This document shows, piece after piece, positions 24,186 through 32,236 of a stretch of DNA of 41,579 nucleotides (positions within the stretch are counted from its first letter, which is position 1; every line of letters starts with the position of its first letter). The stretch covers positions 1 through 41,579 of the forward strand of contig JAPPLM010000068.1 of assembly GCA_028874195.1 (NCBI GenBank). Reading direction: 5' to 3'. The translations under genes and the position numbers were made by a program. Under the pieces are notes generated by a model. The model was not told the DNA's origin, searched no databases, and was given only the letters and a program-made list of their open reading frames with translations. The DNA comes from Chloroflexota bacterium (GTDB lineage Bacteria; Chloroflexota; UBA11872; VXOZ01).

Positions 24186-25346
24186 CTACACCGGATGAGG
24201 CCGCGTGTACGCGGCTTGCGGCGAAAGCTCCACTCCCCATCCCGGCGCATCGCTCAATTGCACCTCTCCGTCTTCAGGCAGGGGCTCGCCCACATAGAAC
24301 GAATGAATGGGCGCAATCTCCGTGCCGTCGCCGCTGCCGAAGATGAATTCCGCCATGGGACAGACCCCGTGCGCTGCGACGAAGTTGTAGCTCATGACGC
24401 CGCCGATATGGGGAATCACCTGCAGGCCGTGGGTCTCGGCCAGGGCCGCCACGCGCCGCGCCACGGTGATGCCGCCGCACCAGGCGAGATCGGGCTGCAA
24501 GATGTCCGCGCAGCCCTGCTTGATAAGCTCATGAAACCCGTAGTGCGTGTATTCATGCTCGCCGCAGGCAATGTGCAGCCACGGTAGTCGCTTGCGCAGC
24601 GTCGCATAGCCGTCGTAGTCATCAGGCAGCAGCGGTTCCTCCAACCAGTAGACGTCAAACTGGCGCAGGCGCTCGGCCATGGTGACGGCATACGGCACGT
24701 CCCAGCCCATCCAGGCGTCAATCATGAGGAGCCTGTCCGGTCCCAGCGCGTCACGTGCCGCTGCTACCTGCGCTTCGTTTTCCCGCATGCCTTCCGCGCC
24801 GTCGGGCGGCCCGTAGCGCATGAAGACTTTATTCCGTTGAAACCCTAAACGCGTATACGCTTCCGAGCGGTTGCCGCTGGCATAAAGAGCAACGCGCGGC
24901 GGCTGGTTTCCCGGCCCTTTCGTCTTGCCGCCAAGCAGCACGTAGACCGGCACCCCTGCCGCCTTGCCCTTGATATCCCACAGGGCGTTATCTATCGCGC
25001 TGACCGCCATGATGGGCAGCCCCTTGCGCCCGTAGGGCAGTGTGGCGCGGTACATGAGGTCCCAGAGCAACTCAATATCGCGCGGGTCCCTGCCAACCAG
25101 CAGTGGCTTGAGGTGGTGCTCGATGATGTGGCAACTGGGCGCGCCACCCCCGCCCACGCCGATGCCCGCGACGCCTTCATCAGTGGTGACCCGGGCGATG
25201 GTGCGCGGCACCATGCCCTGCCAGGAACTGCGCGTCTCGGCGTATTCGGGATAGGGCGCCATGGGACTCGCCATGCGCTCTTCTACAAGCCAGCTACGGC
25301 GACCGGTAGCTTGGGGCACGAGTGCTTCGATTTCGACGATTTTCAT
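24186..25346 (-). CDS. Enolase-superfamily dehydratase, L-rhamnonate dehydratase-like (copy 1)
   Basis: 386 residues of the mandelate-racemase/muconate-lactonizing group. The capping domain has MASPMAPYPEY and LMYRATLPYGRKGLPIMAVS, both close to L-rhamnonate dehydratase (RhmD). Barrel residues expected for Mg binding are D210 (LMIDAW), E236 (WLEEP) and E263 (CGEHEYT); H313 (IPHIGG) is the expected general acid/base. It dehydrates a sugar acid; rhamnonate is the closest guess, but the active site could fit another aldonate. A small insertion (KTKGPGNQPPRV) distinguishes it from copy 2. The open frame extends upstream to 25910, but homology begins only at ATG 25346. It follows copy 2 by 154 bases. 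Confidence 0.88.
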   Translation of the reverse strand: MKIVEIEALVPQATGRRSWLVEERMASPMAPYPEYAETRSSWQGMVPRTIARVTTDEGVAGIGVGGGGAPSCHIIEHHLKPLLVGRDPRDIELLWDLMYRATLPYGRKGLPIMAVSAIDNALWDIKGKAAGVPVYVLLGGKTKGPGNQPPRVALYASGNRSEAYTRLGFQRNKVFMRYGPPDGAEGMRENEAQVAAARDALGPDRLLMIDAWMGWDVPYAVTMAERLRQFDVYWLEEPLLPDDYDGYATLRKRLPWLHIACGEHEYTHYGFHELIKQGCADILQPDLAWCGGITVARRVAALAETHGLQVIPHIGGVMSYNFVAAHGVCPMAEFIFGSGDGTEIAPIHSFYVGEPLPEDGEVQLSDAPGWGVELSPQAAYTRPHPV

Positions 25347-25390
25347 GGTGGTGGAGTTGCGCTCACTTTTTTGCTGCGTCGAGCGACCGG

Positions 25391-25412
25391 TCGGTTTCTC
25401 GCGAGAAACCGA
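25391..25412. promoter_or_regulatory. Perfect 22-bp palindrome upstream of copy 1
   Basis: tcggtttctcg/cgagaaaccga is a perfect inverted repeat 45 bases upstream of the copy 1 start on the minus strand. A related palindrome with the same tcggttt/aaaccga ends occurs at 35323-35340. It could be an operator or another dispersed element. Confidence 0.4.
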
Positions 25413-25446
25413 GAAGTTCGTTTCCGCAAGGGTTGTGCCATCTCCG

Positions 25447-25469
25447 GTAGCGTAGGTTTGCAACCTGCG
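25447..25469 (+). repeat. Dispersed palindromic repeat, family E
   Basis: gtagcgtaggtttgcaacct then gcg; a near-identical copy is at 30201-30223. The core aggtttgcaacct is a palindrome. It lies between the two dehydratase genes. Confidence 0.65.
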
Positions 25470-25500
25470 CTGCAAGCCCGCACCCGCAAGGACTGCATCC

Positions 25501-26709
25501 TTATTCACCGGTACCCAGACCGGCCGAGCCGGGTTCGGCCTTTTCCTTGCTCTCCGCTGTGGGATGCGGGCGCTCCAAGGTAACCTCCGACGCGATTTCG
25601 TTGCCCCATCCGGCAGTTTCCGGCGGCCGCACGCGTCCGTTTTCCGGCAGCGGCTCGTTACTGAAGAAGGGCTGCACGGGCGCGAGTTCGCTGCCGTCGC
25701 CCGTCCGGAAGATGAACTCAACCAGCGGCGCATTGCCGTGGGCAAGGCAGAAATGGTAGCTGGCGGTAGCGCCCACGTGGGGAATGACGTCGATGCCGTG
25801 GGGTTCGGCCATCTGTGCCGCGCGATGGGCCTCGGTGATGCCGCCGCACCACGCGAGATCGGGCTGCAGGATGTCGGCGCAGCCGCGTTGAATGAGTTCA
25901 TGGAAGCCAAAGCGCGTGTACTCGTGCTCGCCAGTGGTGATGCGCGTCCAGGAGATGCGGCGGCGCAGTTCGGCGTAGCCCTCGTAATCGTCGGGCGGCA
26001 GCGCTTCTTCGATCCAGAAAACGTCGTACGGGCGCAGCCGCTCAGCCATGCGCAGCGTGTAAGTAACGTCCCACGCCATGTAGCAATCCAGCATCAGCAG
26101 CATATCGGGACCCAGCGCCTCACGGGCATCCGCCACGTGCTTCTCGTTCAGCTTCATGCCCTCGACGCCGTCCCACGGGCCGTAGGGCATGGCGACTTTG
26201 TTGCCCACAAACCCCAGCGACTTGTAGACCGCGGATTGATTGCCGGTGGCATATACCGGAATGTCAGGTTTGGTGGCGCCACCAAGGAGCTTGTAGACTG
26301 GCTGATCGACGGCCTTGCCTTTGATATCCCACAGGGCGTTGTCGACGCCGCTGATGGCCATGAGGGGCAGCCCCTTGCGGCCGTACGGCAGCGTAGCGCG
26401 AAACATCTGGTCCCAGAGCCGTTCCGTATCGCGCGGGTCCTGGCCGACAAGCAGGCGCTTGAGGTGCTGCTCCACGATGAAGCAGCCCGGATTGCCGCCG
26501 CCACCCAGTCCGATACCCTCCAGGCCGTCATCCGTCTTGACGCGCACGATAACGGGTCCCATCGGACCCAACCAAAGCGCCCGCCGCGCGCCGTATTCCG
26601 GATAGCGCGACATGGGATTGGCGACGCGAATGTGTGAGAGCCAACTCGGCGGCTCCGGCGGCCGATGGGGGAGATAGGCTTCAACGTCAGTGATTCTCAC
26701 AAGTGACAT
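25501..26709 (-). CDS. Enolase-superfamily dehydratase, L-rhamnonate dehydratase-like (copy 2)
   Basis: 402 residues, a paralog of the gene that follows it on the minus strand. RVANPMSRYPEY, MFRATLPYGRKGLPLMAIS, VYATGNQSAVYKSLGF and PDDYEGYAELRRR are all shared with L-rhamnonate dehydratases. Mg-binding residues are D208 (LMLDCY), E234 (FWIEEALPPD) and E261 (TTGEHEYT); H311 (IPHVGA) is the expected catalytic His. Compared with copy 1, it keeps EEALPPDD, as in RhmD, where copy 1 has EEPLLPDD. The C-terminal tail after HPT is charged and extra. ATG 26709 is chosen as the start of homology; AGAGG lies directly before it, closer than usual. A divergent methyltransferase-like gene lies 158 bases away. 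Confidence 0.88.
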   Translation of the reverse strand: MSLVRITDVEAYLPHRPPEPPSWLSHIRVANPMSRYPEYGARRALWLGPMGPVIVRVKTDDGLEGIGLGGGGNPGCFIVEQHLKRLLVGQDPRDTERLWDQMFRATLPYGRKGLPLMAISGVDNALWDIKGKAVDQPVYKLLGGATKPDIPVYATGNQSAVYKSLGFVGNKVAMPYGPWDGVEGMKLNEKHVADAREALGPDMLLMLDCYMAWDVTYTLRMAERLRPYDVFWIEEALPPDDYEGYAELRRRISWTRITTGEHEYTRFGFHELIQRGCADILQPDLAWCGGITEAHRAAQMAEPHGIDVIPHVGATASYHFCLAHGNAPLVEFIFRTGDGSELAPVQPFFSNEPLPENGRVRPPETAGWGNEIASEVTLERPHPTAESKEKAEPGSAGLGTGE

Positions 26710-26770
26710 CCTCTGTTTGGAAAGCGTAACACCGGTTCGGCACCACCGTTTCTCGCCTGTGGTACGGTCT

Positions 26771-26800
26771 ATGATACCCGTCAGGAGTGGCACGTGTCAG
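26771..26800 (-). promoter_or_regulatory. Possible sigma70-type promoter for the dehydratase pair
   Basis: On the minus strand CTGACA, 18 bases, TATCAT. It would start a leader of about 55 bases before ATG 26709. Sequence match only. Confidence 0.35.
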
Positions 26801-26867
26801 TGGAAACTCTGCGATTGGGGACCAGACACTGGCGCAACGCCGGTAGGAATAGCGAGGGGAGAAGGCC

Positions 26868-27587
26868 ATGCGTCTCGGCGAATTTACAGTCAGGCGCGGA
26901 GGCATTCTGCTCTATCTGCTCGCGCTGGCAGTGACGACGGGGTTACTCGTATGGTTTCTTTATCTCGATAAGCGTCCGTGGTACGGCAACTGGCCGGCGG
27001 TGGTTCTGTCAGTTGTTTTCTTCTCGCTCTTCATCGTGGGATTTCTCGTGGCGTTGCCGCACCGCGACTGGCGGCAGGCGGCGCTGGGATCGGCGTTTCT
27101 CATCGCGCTCTTCACCGAGATGTTCGGTATACCCTTCACCATCTACCTGCTAAGCGGTGTCTTCGGTCTCTCAATCGGGCTGGACGGCAGTGAAGGGCAC
27201 CTGTGGGCGGTATTTCTCGACCGAATGCAATGGGCGCCGCTGGCCGTAGGCGTGCCTCTCCTCAAGTGGGGTGGCAGCGCGGTGGTTGTGACCGGATTAG
27301 TCCTCATGGGCTGGGGCTGGTGGCACGTGCACCGCGCCCGCGGCGCGCTGGTGACCGGCGGGCTCTATGGAGTCGTGCGCCATCCGCAGTACATCGGCTT
27401 TGCGCTGGTCATGGTCGGCTTTCTCATCCAATGGCCGACGCTGCTTACGCTGTTGATGTTTCCGGTACTGCTCGCGGCCTACGCGCGGCTGGCGGCAAAG
27501 GAAGACGATCATTTGCAACGCGAGCACGGCGCAATCTTTGAGCGCTATAGGGTGACTGTTCCCGGTTGGTGGCCGCGCTTGAGGTGA
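26868..27587 (+). CDS. Integral membrane methyltransferase, PEMT/ICMT type
   Basis: 239 residues with five or six membrane helices. The C-terminal half has the family signature: LVTGGLYGVVRHPQYIGFAL, then a helix hairpin, then AAKEDDHLQREHGAIFERYR. In this superfamily (isoprenylcysteine carboxyl methyltransferase and phospholipid N-methyltransferase relatives) the RHPxY motif and the final E...Y region bind S-adenosylmethionine. The substrate is likely a lipid or other membrane-embedded molecule, but cannot be specified. AGGGGAGAAGGCC precedes the ATG. A DUF192 lipoprotein follows on the same strand. Confidence 0.85.
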   Translation: MRLGEFTVRRGGILLYLLALAVTTGLLVWFLYLDKRPWYGNWPAVVLSVVFFSLFIVGFLVALPHRDWRQAALGSAFLIALFTEMFGIPFTIYLLSGVFGLSIGLDGSEGHLWAVFLDRMQWAPLAVGVPLLKWGGSAVVVTGLVLMGWGWWHVHRARGALVTGGLYGVVRHPQYIGFALVMVGFLIQWPTLLTLLMFPVLLAAYARLAAKEDDHLQREHGAIFERYRVTVPGWWPRLR

Positions 27588-27671
27588 GAGATTTGCGTTA
27601 GTGTAAACAAAGAACCCAGGCTGATAACAAACATATTGAAGAGGGGAGCAGCGACCTTGGGCGCATGTGGC

Positions 27672-28211
27672 ATGAATAGCGTTACACGGATCATTTTCCG
27701 CCAATTAGCGGTTATCTTATTGTTCGCAGCGGTGTTTCTTATGCTCAGCTGTGGGGACCCCACCGCGGAGTTGCTGGAAGGCCTAGCCACGCGGGTCGCG
27801 TCGGATGGGGAAACACCGCTTCCTTTCGAGGCGGAGCTTTGCGTCAATGAGGCGCGCATCAACGTGCTGGTGGCCGATACGCTGGAGGAACGGGCCGCGG
27901 GCTTGAGCGGCTACGCCGGTCTGCCGGAGGATACGGGCATGCTGTTCGTTTTCCCAGAGCCGCAGCAACCGTCGTTCTGGATGAAGGGTATGCGATTCGC
28001 GCTCGACATTATCTGGCTACGCGACGGTACGGTTGTCCAAATCGATGCGTCTGCCCCGCCCCCGTCGCCGGATACGCCTGACGACCAACTCCCGCGCTAC
28101 CAACCCGATGAACCCGTCACCCACGCGCTGGAACTCAACGCTGGCGCGGCGGAACGTCATGGCATCACCGTCGGCAGCCGCATAGAGCCTTGCCCTGATG
28201 ATGGAAACTAG
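27672..28211 (+). CDS. DUF192 lipoprotein
   Basis: 179 residues from ATG 27672. A hydrophobic N-terminus ends in FLMLSCG, a lipobox, so the protein is anchored outside the membrane. The DUF192 domain covers about 50-170: CVNEARINVLVADTLEERAA, LSGYAGLPEDTGMLFVF, FWMKGMRFALDIIWL, then HALELNAGAAERHGITVGS. Function of the family is unknown. An in-frame start at 27636 would add 12 residues before the signal sequence and is less likely. It lies about 85 bases after the methyltransferase-like gene. Confidence 0.85.
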   Translation: MNSVTRIIFRQLAVILLFAAVFLMLSCGDPTAELLEGLATRVASDGETPLPFEAELCVNEARINVLVADTLEERAAGLSGYAGLPEDTGMLFVFPEPQQPSFWMKGMRFALDIIWLRDGTVVQIDASAPPPSPDTPDDQLPRYQPDEPVTHALELNAGAAERHGITVGSRIEPCPDDGN

Positions 28212-28244
28212 GGTGAAGGAAGTAAGCCGCGTTGCACGTTATGG

Positions 28245-28808
28245 TTATTCTGGCGGGAGAGCGTCTTTCGAGCGCACATCCTTGGTGCCGGCCTGGTGGT
28301 TGGCGAGGCGGCCTAGGGTGAAGAGCAGGTCGGAGAGGCGGTTGAGATAGACCAGAATGGGTTTGGAGAGTTCTTCCTCCTGGGCTAGAGCCACGGCGAT
28401 GCGTTCGGTGCGGCGGCAAACGGCCCGCGCGAAGTGGAGCGCGGCGGCGGCGGGTGTGCCGCCGGGGAGCACGAAATCCGTGAGCGGAGCGAGTTGTGTG
28501 TCCGCTGCATCGATGGCTTCTTCTAGGGCATTCGCATGGGCGGGCATAATGCGGGCAATGGTGTAGGCACGTGGTTCCTGCGGTGTGGCGACGTCGGCGC
28601 CCATCACGAATAGTTCGCTTTGGATGCGCTGGAGCAGACCGGTTAGCTCGGTCTGTGATGTTGCCAGGTACGCTACCGCCATCCCCAGCGCGGCGCTGAG
28701 TTCATCGATGGAACCCATGAGTTCCACGCGCAGCGCGTGTTTGCCGACGCGCTCACCGCCAAAGAGGGAAGTGGTGCCGTCGTCACCGCCGCCGGTGTAG
28801 ATGGGCAT
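28245..28808 (-). CDS. Cob(I)alamin adenosyltransferase, PduO type
   Basis: 187 residues forming a helical-bundle enzyme that transfers the adenosyl group of ATP to cob(I)alamin. YTGGGDDGTTSLFGGERVGK (residues 4-23) is the ATP-binding N-terminus. VELMGSIDELSAALG, FVLPGGTPAAAALHFARAVC, RRTERIAV and NRLSDLLFTLGR complete the PduO motif set. Adenosylcobalamin serves mutases such as methylmalonyl-CoA mutase; none is in the window. The start is ATG, with no obvious ribosome-binding site. It is convergent with the DUF192 gene. Confidence 0.93.
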   Translation of the reverse strand: MPIYTGGGDDGTTSLFGGERVGKHALRVELMGSIDELSAALGMAVAYLATSQTELTGLLQRIQSELFVMGADVATPQEPRAYTIARIMPAHANALEEAIDAADTQLAPLTDFVLPGGTPAAAALHFARAVCRRTERIAVALAQEEELSKPILVYLNRLSDLLFTLGRLANHQAGTKDVRSKDALPPE

Positions 28809-28870
28809 GGGATGAGTGACCCCTTGTTCTTCTTTGAACTATTACTCGAGAGCGAAGGCGAGTAGTCTTT

Positions 28871-28900
28871 CCGTTCGTACTGAGCTTGTCGAAGTACGGG
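28871..28900 (+). repeat. Dispersed repeat, family C
   Basis: ccgttcgtactgagcttgtc followed by gaagtacggg. It lies just upstream of the adenosyltransferase gene. Confidence 0.65.
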
Positions 28901-28945
28901 CGGAGAGTGAATACGAGCTTCAATATGCATCTAGTAGCCTCGCCG

Positions 28946-28999
28946 TACACCCTTCGACCCTTCGGCAAGCTCAGGACAGGCAGACTCAGGGCGAACGGC
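28946..28999 (-). repeat. Dispersed repeat, family C (composite)
   Basis: acacccttcgacccttcggc, then aagctcaggacaggc and cagactcagggcgaacgg, near-identical to 11503-11559. Confidence 0.7.
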
Positions 29000-29101
29000 T
29001 CAATGCCTTTAGCTAATTGGCAAAAGCCGAACAGCTTAGCAGGTTTGCCAATCAACCCGGCAGCATCGACCTTAGGCGGCTGTTTTGACTGTCTCTCACT
29101 A

Positions 29102-30037
29102 CTATTCCGTGGCGGCTGTCCGCAGCATGTCGCGCATGCGCTGCACTAGGGCCAGACCTTCATCCCAGGGCCGTTGGAAACAGTTGCGGCCGAAGATGAA
29201 GCCGGCCGCGCCGGCTTGCACCCCCAGCCGCGCCTTTTCCAAGGCTTCTTCGTCGCTGGCGCGGGAACTGCCTGAGATCAGCACCAGCGTCTTCCCCGCC
29301 GACTGCACGGCTTTGGCCAGCGCCTCGTCGGGCGTGATCTGCATCGTGTTGTACGGCGCGGGCGAAAGCTTGTCCTTGTCCGGATCGATCTTCGGCACGT
29401 TGATCTTTACCACGTCCGCGCCAAGCTCGCAGGCCACGCGTGCTCCGTAATCGATGGCGTAGAAGCTGTCGCGGCCGCCCTTGGCCTCCATGTGCTGGCC
29501 GCGGGGATACGCCCACATGATGGTCGGCATGCCGAAGCGCTCGGCATCCTGCCGCACCTGCCGCCACTGGGCGAAGTCTTCATCCTGGCGCGCCGAGCCC
29601 ATGTACAGCGTATAACCGACGGCGTCGGCCCCCACGCGCACGGCGTCCTCCACAGAGGCATTGAGCGGATTGAGTGGATCGTCGTCGGGCGGGATGTTCG
29701 TCTTGCCGTTGAGTTTGACCACCAGCGGCACGCGGCCGGCGTAGGGCCGCATGTACTTGAGGGCGTTGCCGTATTGCAAAGCGACACCTGAGAAACCGCC
29801 TTCTACCGCCAGCCGCCAGATATAATCGGAATCGAGCGCAGCGGGATTGTCGAAGAAGTCCACCGGTCCGTGCTCCATGCCGTGGTCCACGGGCAGGAGC
29901 ATCATGGTGCCGTTGCCGGGCCCGTAGCCGTAGAGCAGGCGCTGCAAGCGGACGTACTTACCTGGGCTCAGCTCAAGATCGTCTAGCGTGATCCGTCTCG
30001 CTGCCGTCGTGGCCGCATTAGCAACAGAATCGGCCAT
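29102..30037 (-). CDS. fbaB: Fructose-bisphosphate aldolase class I, DhnA type
   Basis: A 311-residue TIM-barrel aldolase. MLLPVDHGMEHGPVDFF holds the early Asp/His motif. ADVVKINVPK carries the Schiff-base lysine (K211), and LISGSSRASDEEALEK with AGAAGFIFGRNCFQRP forms the phosphate-binding end. It is related to the archaeal/DhnA-type class I aldolases and to AroA'-like enzymes, and acts in the cytoplasm on fructose-1,6-bisphosphate or a related ketose phosphate. The start is ATG with AAGGAGG upstream. It is an isolated gene. Confidence 0.9.
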   Translation of the reverse strand: MADSVANAATTAARRITLDDLELSPGKYVRLQRLLYGYGPGNGTMMLLPVDHGMEHGPVDFFDNPAALDSDYIWRLAVEGGFSGVALQYGNALKYMRPYAGRVPLVVKLNGKTNIPPDDDPLNPLNASVEDAVRVGADAVGYTLYMGSARQDEDFAQWRQVRQDAERFGMPTIMWAYPRGQHMEAKGGRDSFYAIDYGARVACELGADVVKINVPKIDPDKDKLSPAPYNTMQITPDEALAKAVQSAGKTLVLISGSSRASDEEALEKARLGVQAGAAGFIFGRNCFQRPWDEGLALVQRMRDMLRTAATE

Positions 30038-30377
30038 GGTCGACCTCCTTATCTCACTACCGTGAAGGCTATCTTGAAGCGCATGCAGAGCTTACACTTC
30101 TGGATTGATTGCCCGCTGTCCTGCTTTCCCTTTACTTTAGCAGCTACACCGCTGCGGAACGAGTGACTCAGCGCGTTTGTATCGATGGGCTGGATCCTCG
30201 GTAGCGCAGGTTTGCAACCTGCGTGTTGGCGTAGGTTCGCACGGGGCGCACGGCAACCCACGCTGGCTTGCCGCGCAGCCGGGCGATAACAAACGGATAG
30301 CAACCAGAGTGTCTCTCCCTTCGCTTGACATCCCCACCGTGGACGCCGACATTATATAAGGGAATGGATCAGTCGAG
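30038..30377. other. Intergenic region with family E repeat
   Basis: About 340 bases between divergent genes. It holds a family E palindrome (30201-30223) and, before the HEPN gene, TTGACA (30325-30330) with an AT-rich 'attatataag' 20-25 bases later. Confidence 0.5.
30201..30223 (+). repeat. Dispersed palindromic repeat, family E
   Basis: gtagcgcaggtttgcaacct then gcg, matching 25447-25469 with one change. Confidence 0.65.
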
Positions 30378-30767
30378 ATGAGGCGCGCAATGCAAGTCAA
30401 CGGAAGAGACCGACAGGCAGAGAAGTACCTCCAAACCAGCCGCGTCTTTCTAAGGCAAGCGGACAAGGAACTCGAAGCGGGTGATTTGCGGCAGGCCTCG
30501 GAGAAGGCATGGGGCGCGGCAGCGCAGGCCGTGAAGGCAATCGCCGAACAAAGAGGATGGGAATACTATACCCACGCGCACTTGTTTCAGCACGTGGATC
30601 AGTTTTCCGCTGAACTTGACAGTGCCGAGCTCGGTAGGCTGTTCAGGAGCGCGAACTCATTGCACATCAACTTCTACGAGGGCGACCAGACGGAATCAGC
30701 CGTGCGGGGCGGCATTGAGGACGTACGGCTGTTCATTAGCAGACTGGACGCCATCTTTGCACGTTAG
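30378..30767 (+). CDS. HEPN/PaREP1-family protein
   Basis: A 129-residue all-helical protein. AEKYLQTSRVFLRQADKELE, GDLRQASEKAWGAAAQAVKA, EQRGWEYYTHAHLFQ and RSANSLHINFYEG are the PaREP1/HEPN family motifs. The last one contains an R-x5-H (R90, H96), which matches the Rx4-6H motif of HEPN ribonucleases. HEPN proteins often pair with a nucleotidyltransferase antitoxin, but none flanks this gene. An alternative ATG at 30390 has GAGG 6 bases upstream and may be the true start. Confidence 0.8.
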   Translation: MRRAMQVNGRDRQAEKYLQTSRVFLRQADKELEAGDLRQASEKAWGAAAQAVKAIAEQRGWEYYTHAHLFQHVDQFSAELDSAELGRLFRSANSLHINFYEGDQTESAVRGGIEDVRLFISRLDAIFAR

Positions 30768-30820
30768 ATACGGGCGTCTGCACGCTCACTCCACACCGTG
30801 AGCAAGAACCTTCTTACGCG

Positions 30821-31672
30821 CTACCGCGCCGTGCGTTGCCGGGCTTCCGCTTCCAGTCGCGCCAGGGATTCCGGGGGCACGCGGATTGCGCCTAATTCCG
30901 CTTGGACTAGGATGCCCCCGCCGTGAAAGTCGCTGCCGCCGGTTGGAATGAGGCTGAATTGTTGGGCCATTTGCAAGATGGCTGAACGCTGCTCCGTTGA
31001 GTAGCCGGTGTAGTAAGTCTCGATGGCATCAAGGCCGGCATCGGCGAGTTCCGGCACCAAGATGCCCAGGTCCACCTGGTCCGCGCCTTCCACGTTGTAC
31101 GGGTGCGCGAGCCCGGCTGCGGCGCCGGCGCGGTGGAGGAGCATGACCGCATCACTTGGTGTGAGTTTCGGCTGTTCTACGTAGGCCGGCATGCCGTGTC
31201 CAAGATATCTGTCAAAGGCTTCGTTGGCTTCGCTCACGTAGCCCTGCGCAAGCATGGCTTTGGCAATGTGCGGACGTCCCACGGCGCCCCCGTCCGCGCC
31301 TGCGAGAATCTCTTCCCATACGAGCGGCATGTCGAGCGTCGCCAGTTTTTCAATTATCTTCTGTGCACGGTAGAGGCGCCCGTCGCGCTGGCGCGCAATG
31401 ACTGCCTGCAATTCCGGGTGTTCTGTGTCCACGAAGTAGCCGAGTATGTGCACAGACTGGCCGTGCCACATGGTGTTGAATTCAATACCGGCAATCACAC
31501 GCACACCGAGCCCTTGTCCGGCCTCCTGGGCAATAGCCACGCCGTCAGTGCTGTCATGGTCGGTGATGGCGATGCAGTCGAGCCCGGCCTCATACGCCAT
31601 GCGCACGAGGTCAGCAGGCGCAAACGCCCCGTCAGAGGCAGTGGTGTGCAGGTGGAGATCGATGCCAGGCAT
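30821..31672 (-). CDS. PHP-domain phosphoesterase
   Basis: 283 residues. Metal-binding PHP motifs are in order: DLHLHTTASDG (H7, H9), ITDHDS (H39, D40), GIEFNT (E64), HILGYF (H75), GLAHPYN and GGSDFHGG. The set resembles the YciV/RNase AM and 3',5'-nucleoside bisphosphate phosphatase group, which cleave nucleotides or RNA ends. The exact substrate is inferred. ATG 31672 is chosen because AAGGA lies 7 bases upstream; a longer frame starts at 31726 without a good site. It is convergent with the HEPN gene. Confidence 0.88.
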   Translation of the reverse strand: MPGIDLHLHTTASDGAFAPADLVRMAYEAGLDCIAITDHDSTDGVAIAQEAGQGLGVRVIAGIEFNTMWHGQSVHILGYFVDTEHPELQAVIARQRDGRLYRAQKIIEKLATLDMPLVWEEILAGADGGAVGRPHIAKAMLAQGYVSEANEAFDRYLGHGMPAYVEQPKLTPSDAVMLLHRAGAAAGLAHPYNVEGADQVDLGILVPELADAGLDAIETYYTGYSTEQRSAILQMAQQFSLIPTGGSDFHGGGILVQAELGAIRVPPESLARLEAEARQRTAR

Positions 31673-31849
31673 CAGGGTCCTTAATTGGCGTGAATTCTGG
31701 GTTACGTCCGGATTCAGGATCTGCAAACCTTATGATACACTGCTGTGCGAGCCTTGCCATTAATGCCAGATGTGACTTTCTTCCCGCCTAGCACGCCTCG
31801 TCGCACAGACAAAACGCGTTCGTCGATACCAGAGACTTGAGTGGTTACC

Positions 31850-32236
31850 ATGTCTAAAGCAAAGACCGGCACGTTTGACGATTTGCTGGCGATGACGGAG
31901 GAACCCCTACGTGCCGTGGCCGCGGCTCTGCGGGAGGTTATTCGTGGGGTTGACCCAAATGCATGCGAGGTGGTGCGCCTGGGCGACCGAGCGGCGACCT
32001 ATGGCGTGGGGCCCCGCAAGATGAAGGACGGCTACGCCTACATTTTGCCTCACAAATCGTGGATCAACCTCGGTTTCTACCAGGGTGTCGAACTGGCGGA
32101 CCCCGAGGGTCTCCTGGAAGGAACCGGCGCCAAGATGCGCCACGTGAAGATTCGCTCGCTGGAGGACGCACGCCTTCCGGCAGTTCGCGACCTCATCCGT
32201 AGTGCTCTCGAGCTCAGAAAGACACCGGGAGGCTAG
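31850..32236 (+). CDS. DUF1801-domain protein (YdhG/CyaY-like fold)
   Basis: 128 residues. The middle of the protein has ATYGVGPRKMKDGYAYILPH and SWINLGFYQGVELADPEGLL, followed by GTGAKMRHVKIRSLED, all typical of DUF1801 proteins. Function is unknown. GTG 31841 is an alternative start three codons upstream. Its stop codon shares the ctag at 32233-32236 with the stop of the converging transaldolase-family gene. Confidence 0.8.
   Translation: MSKAKTGTFDDLLAMTEEPLRAVAAALREVIRGVDPNACEVVRLGDRAATYGVGPRKMKDGYAYILPHKSWINLGFYQGVELADPEGLLEGTGAKMRHVKIRSLEDARLPAVRDLIRSALELRKTPGG

Noticed and set aside
25347-25910. Upstream in-frame extension of dehydratase copy 1
   Set aside because: The added residues are out-of-frame translation of copy 2 and of the repeat-bearing gap. 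Homology begins only at ATG 25346.
25564-26637. Long plus-strand open frame opposite the dehydratase copy 2
   Set aside because: Shadow of a gene with intact metal-binding motifs; no protein-like pattern or ribosome-binding site.
30325-30358. Consensus TTGACA plus AT-rich stretch before the HEPN gene as a promoter
   Set aside because: The best -10-like sequence (tatata/tataag) is 22-24 bases from the -35 box, outside the usual 16-18. It may be real, but is too weak to annotate.
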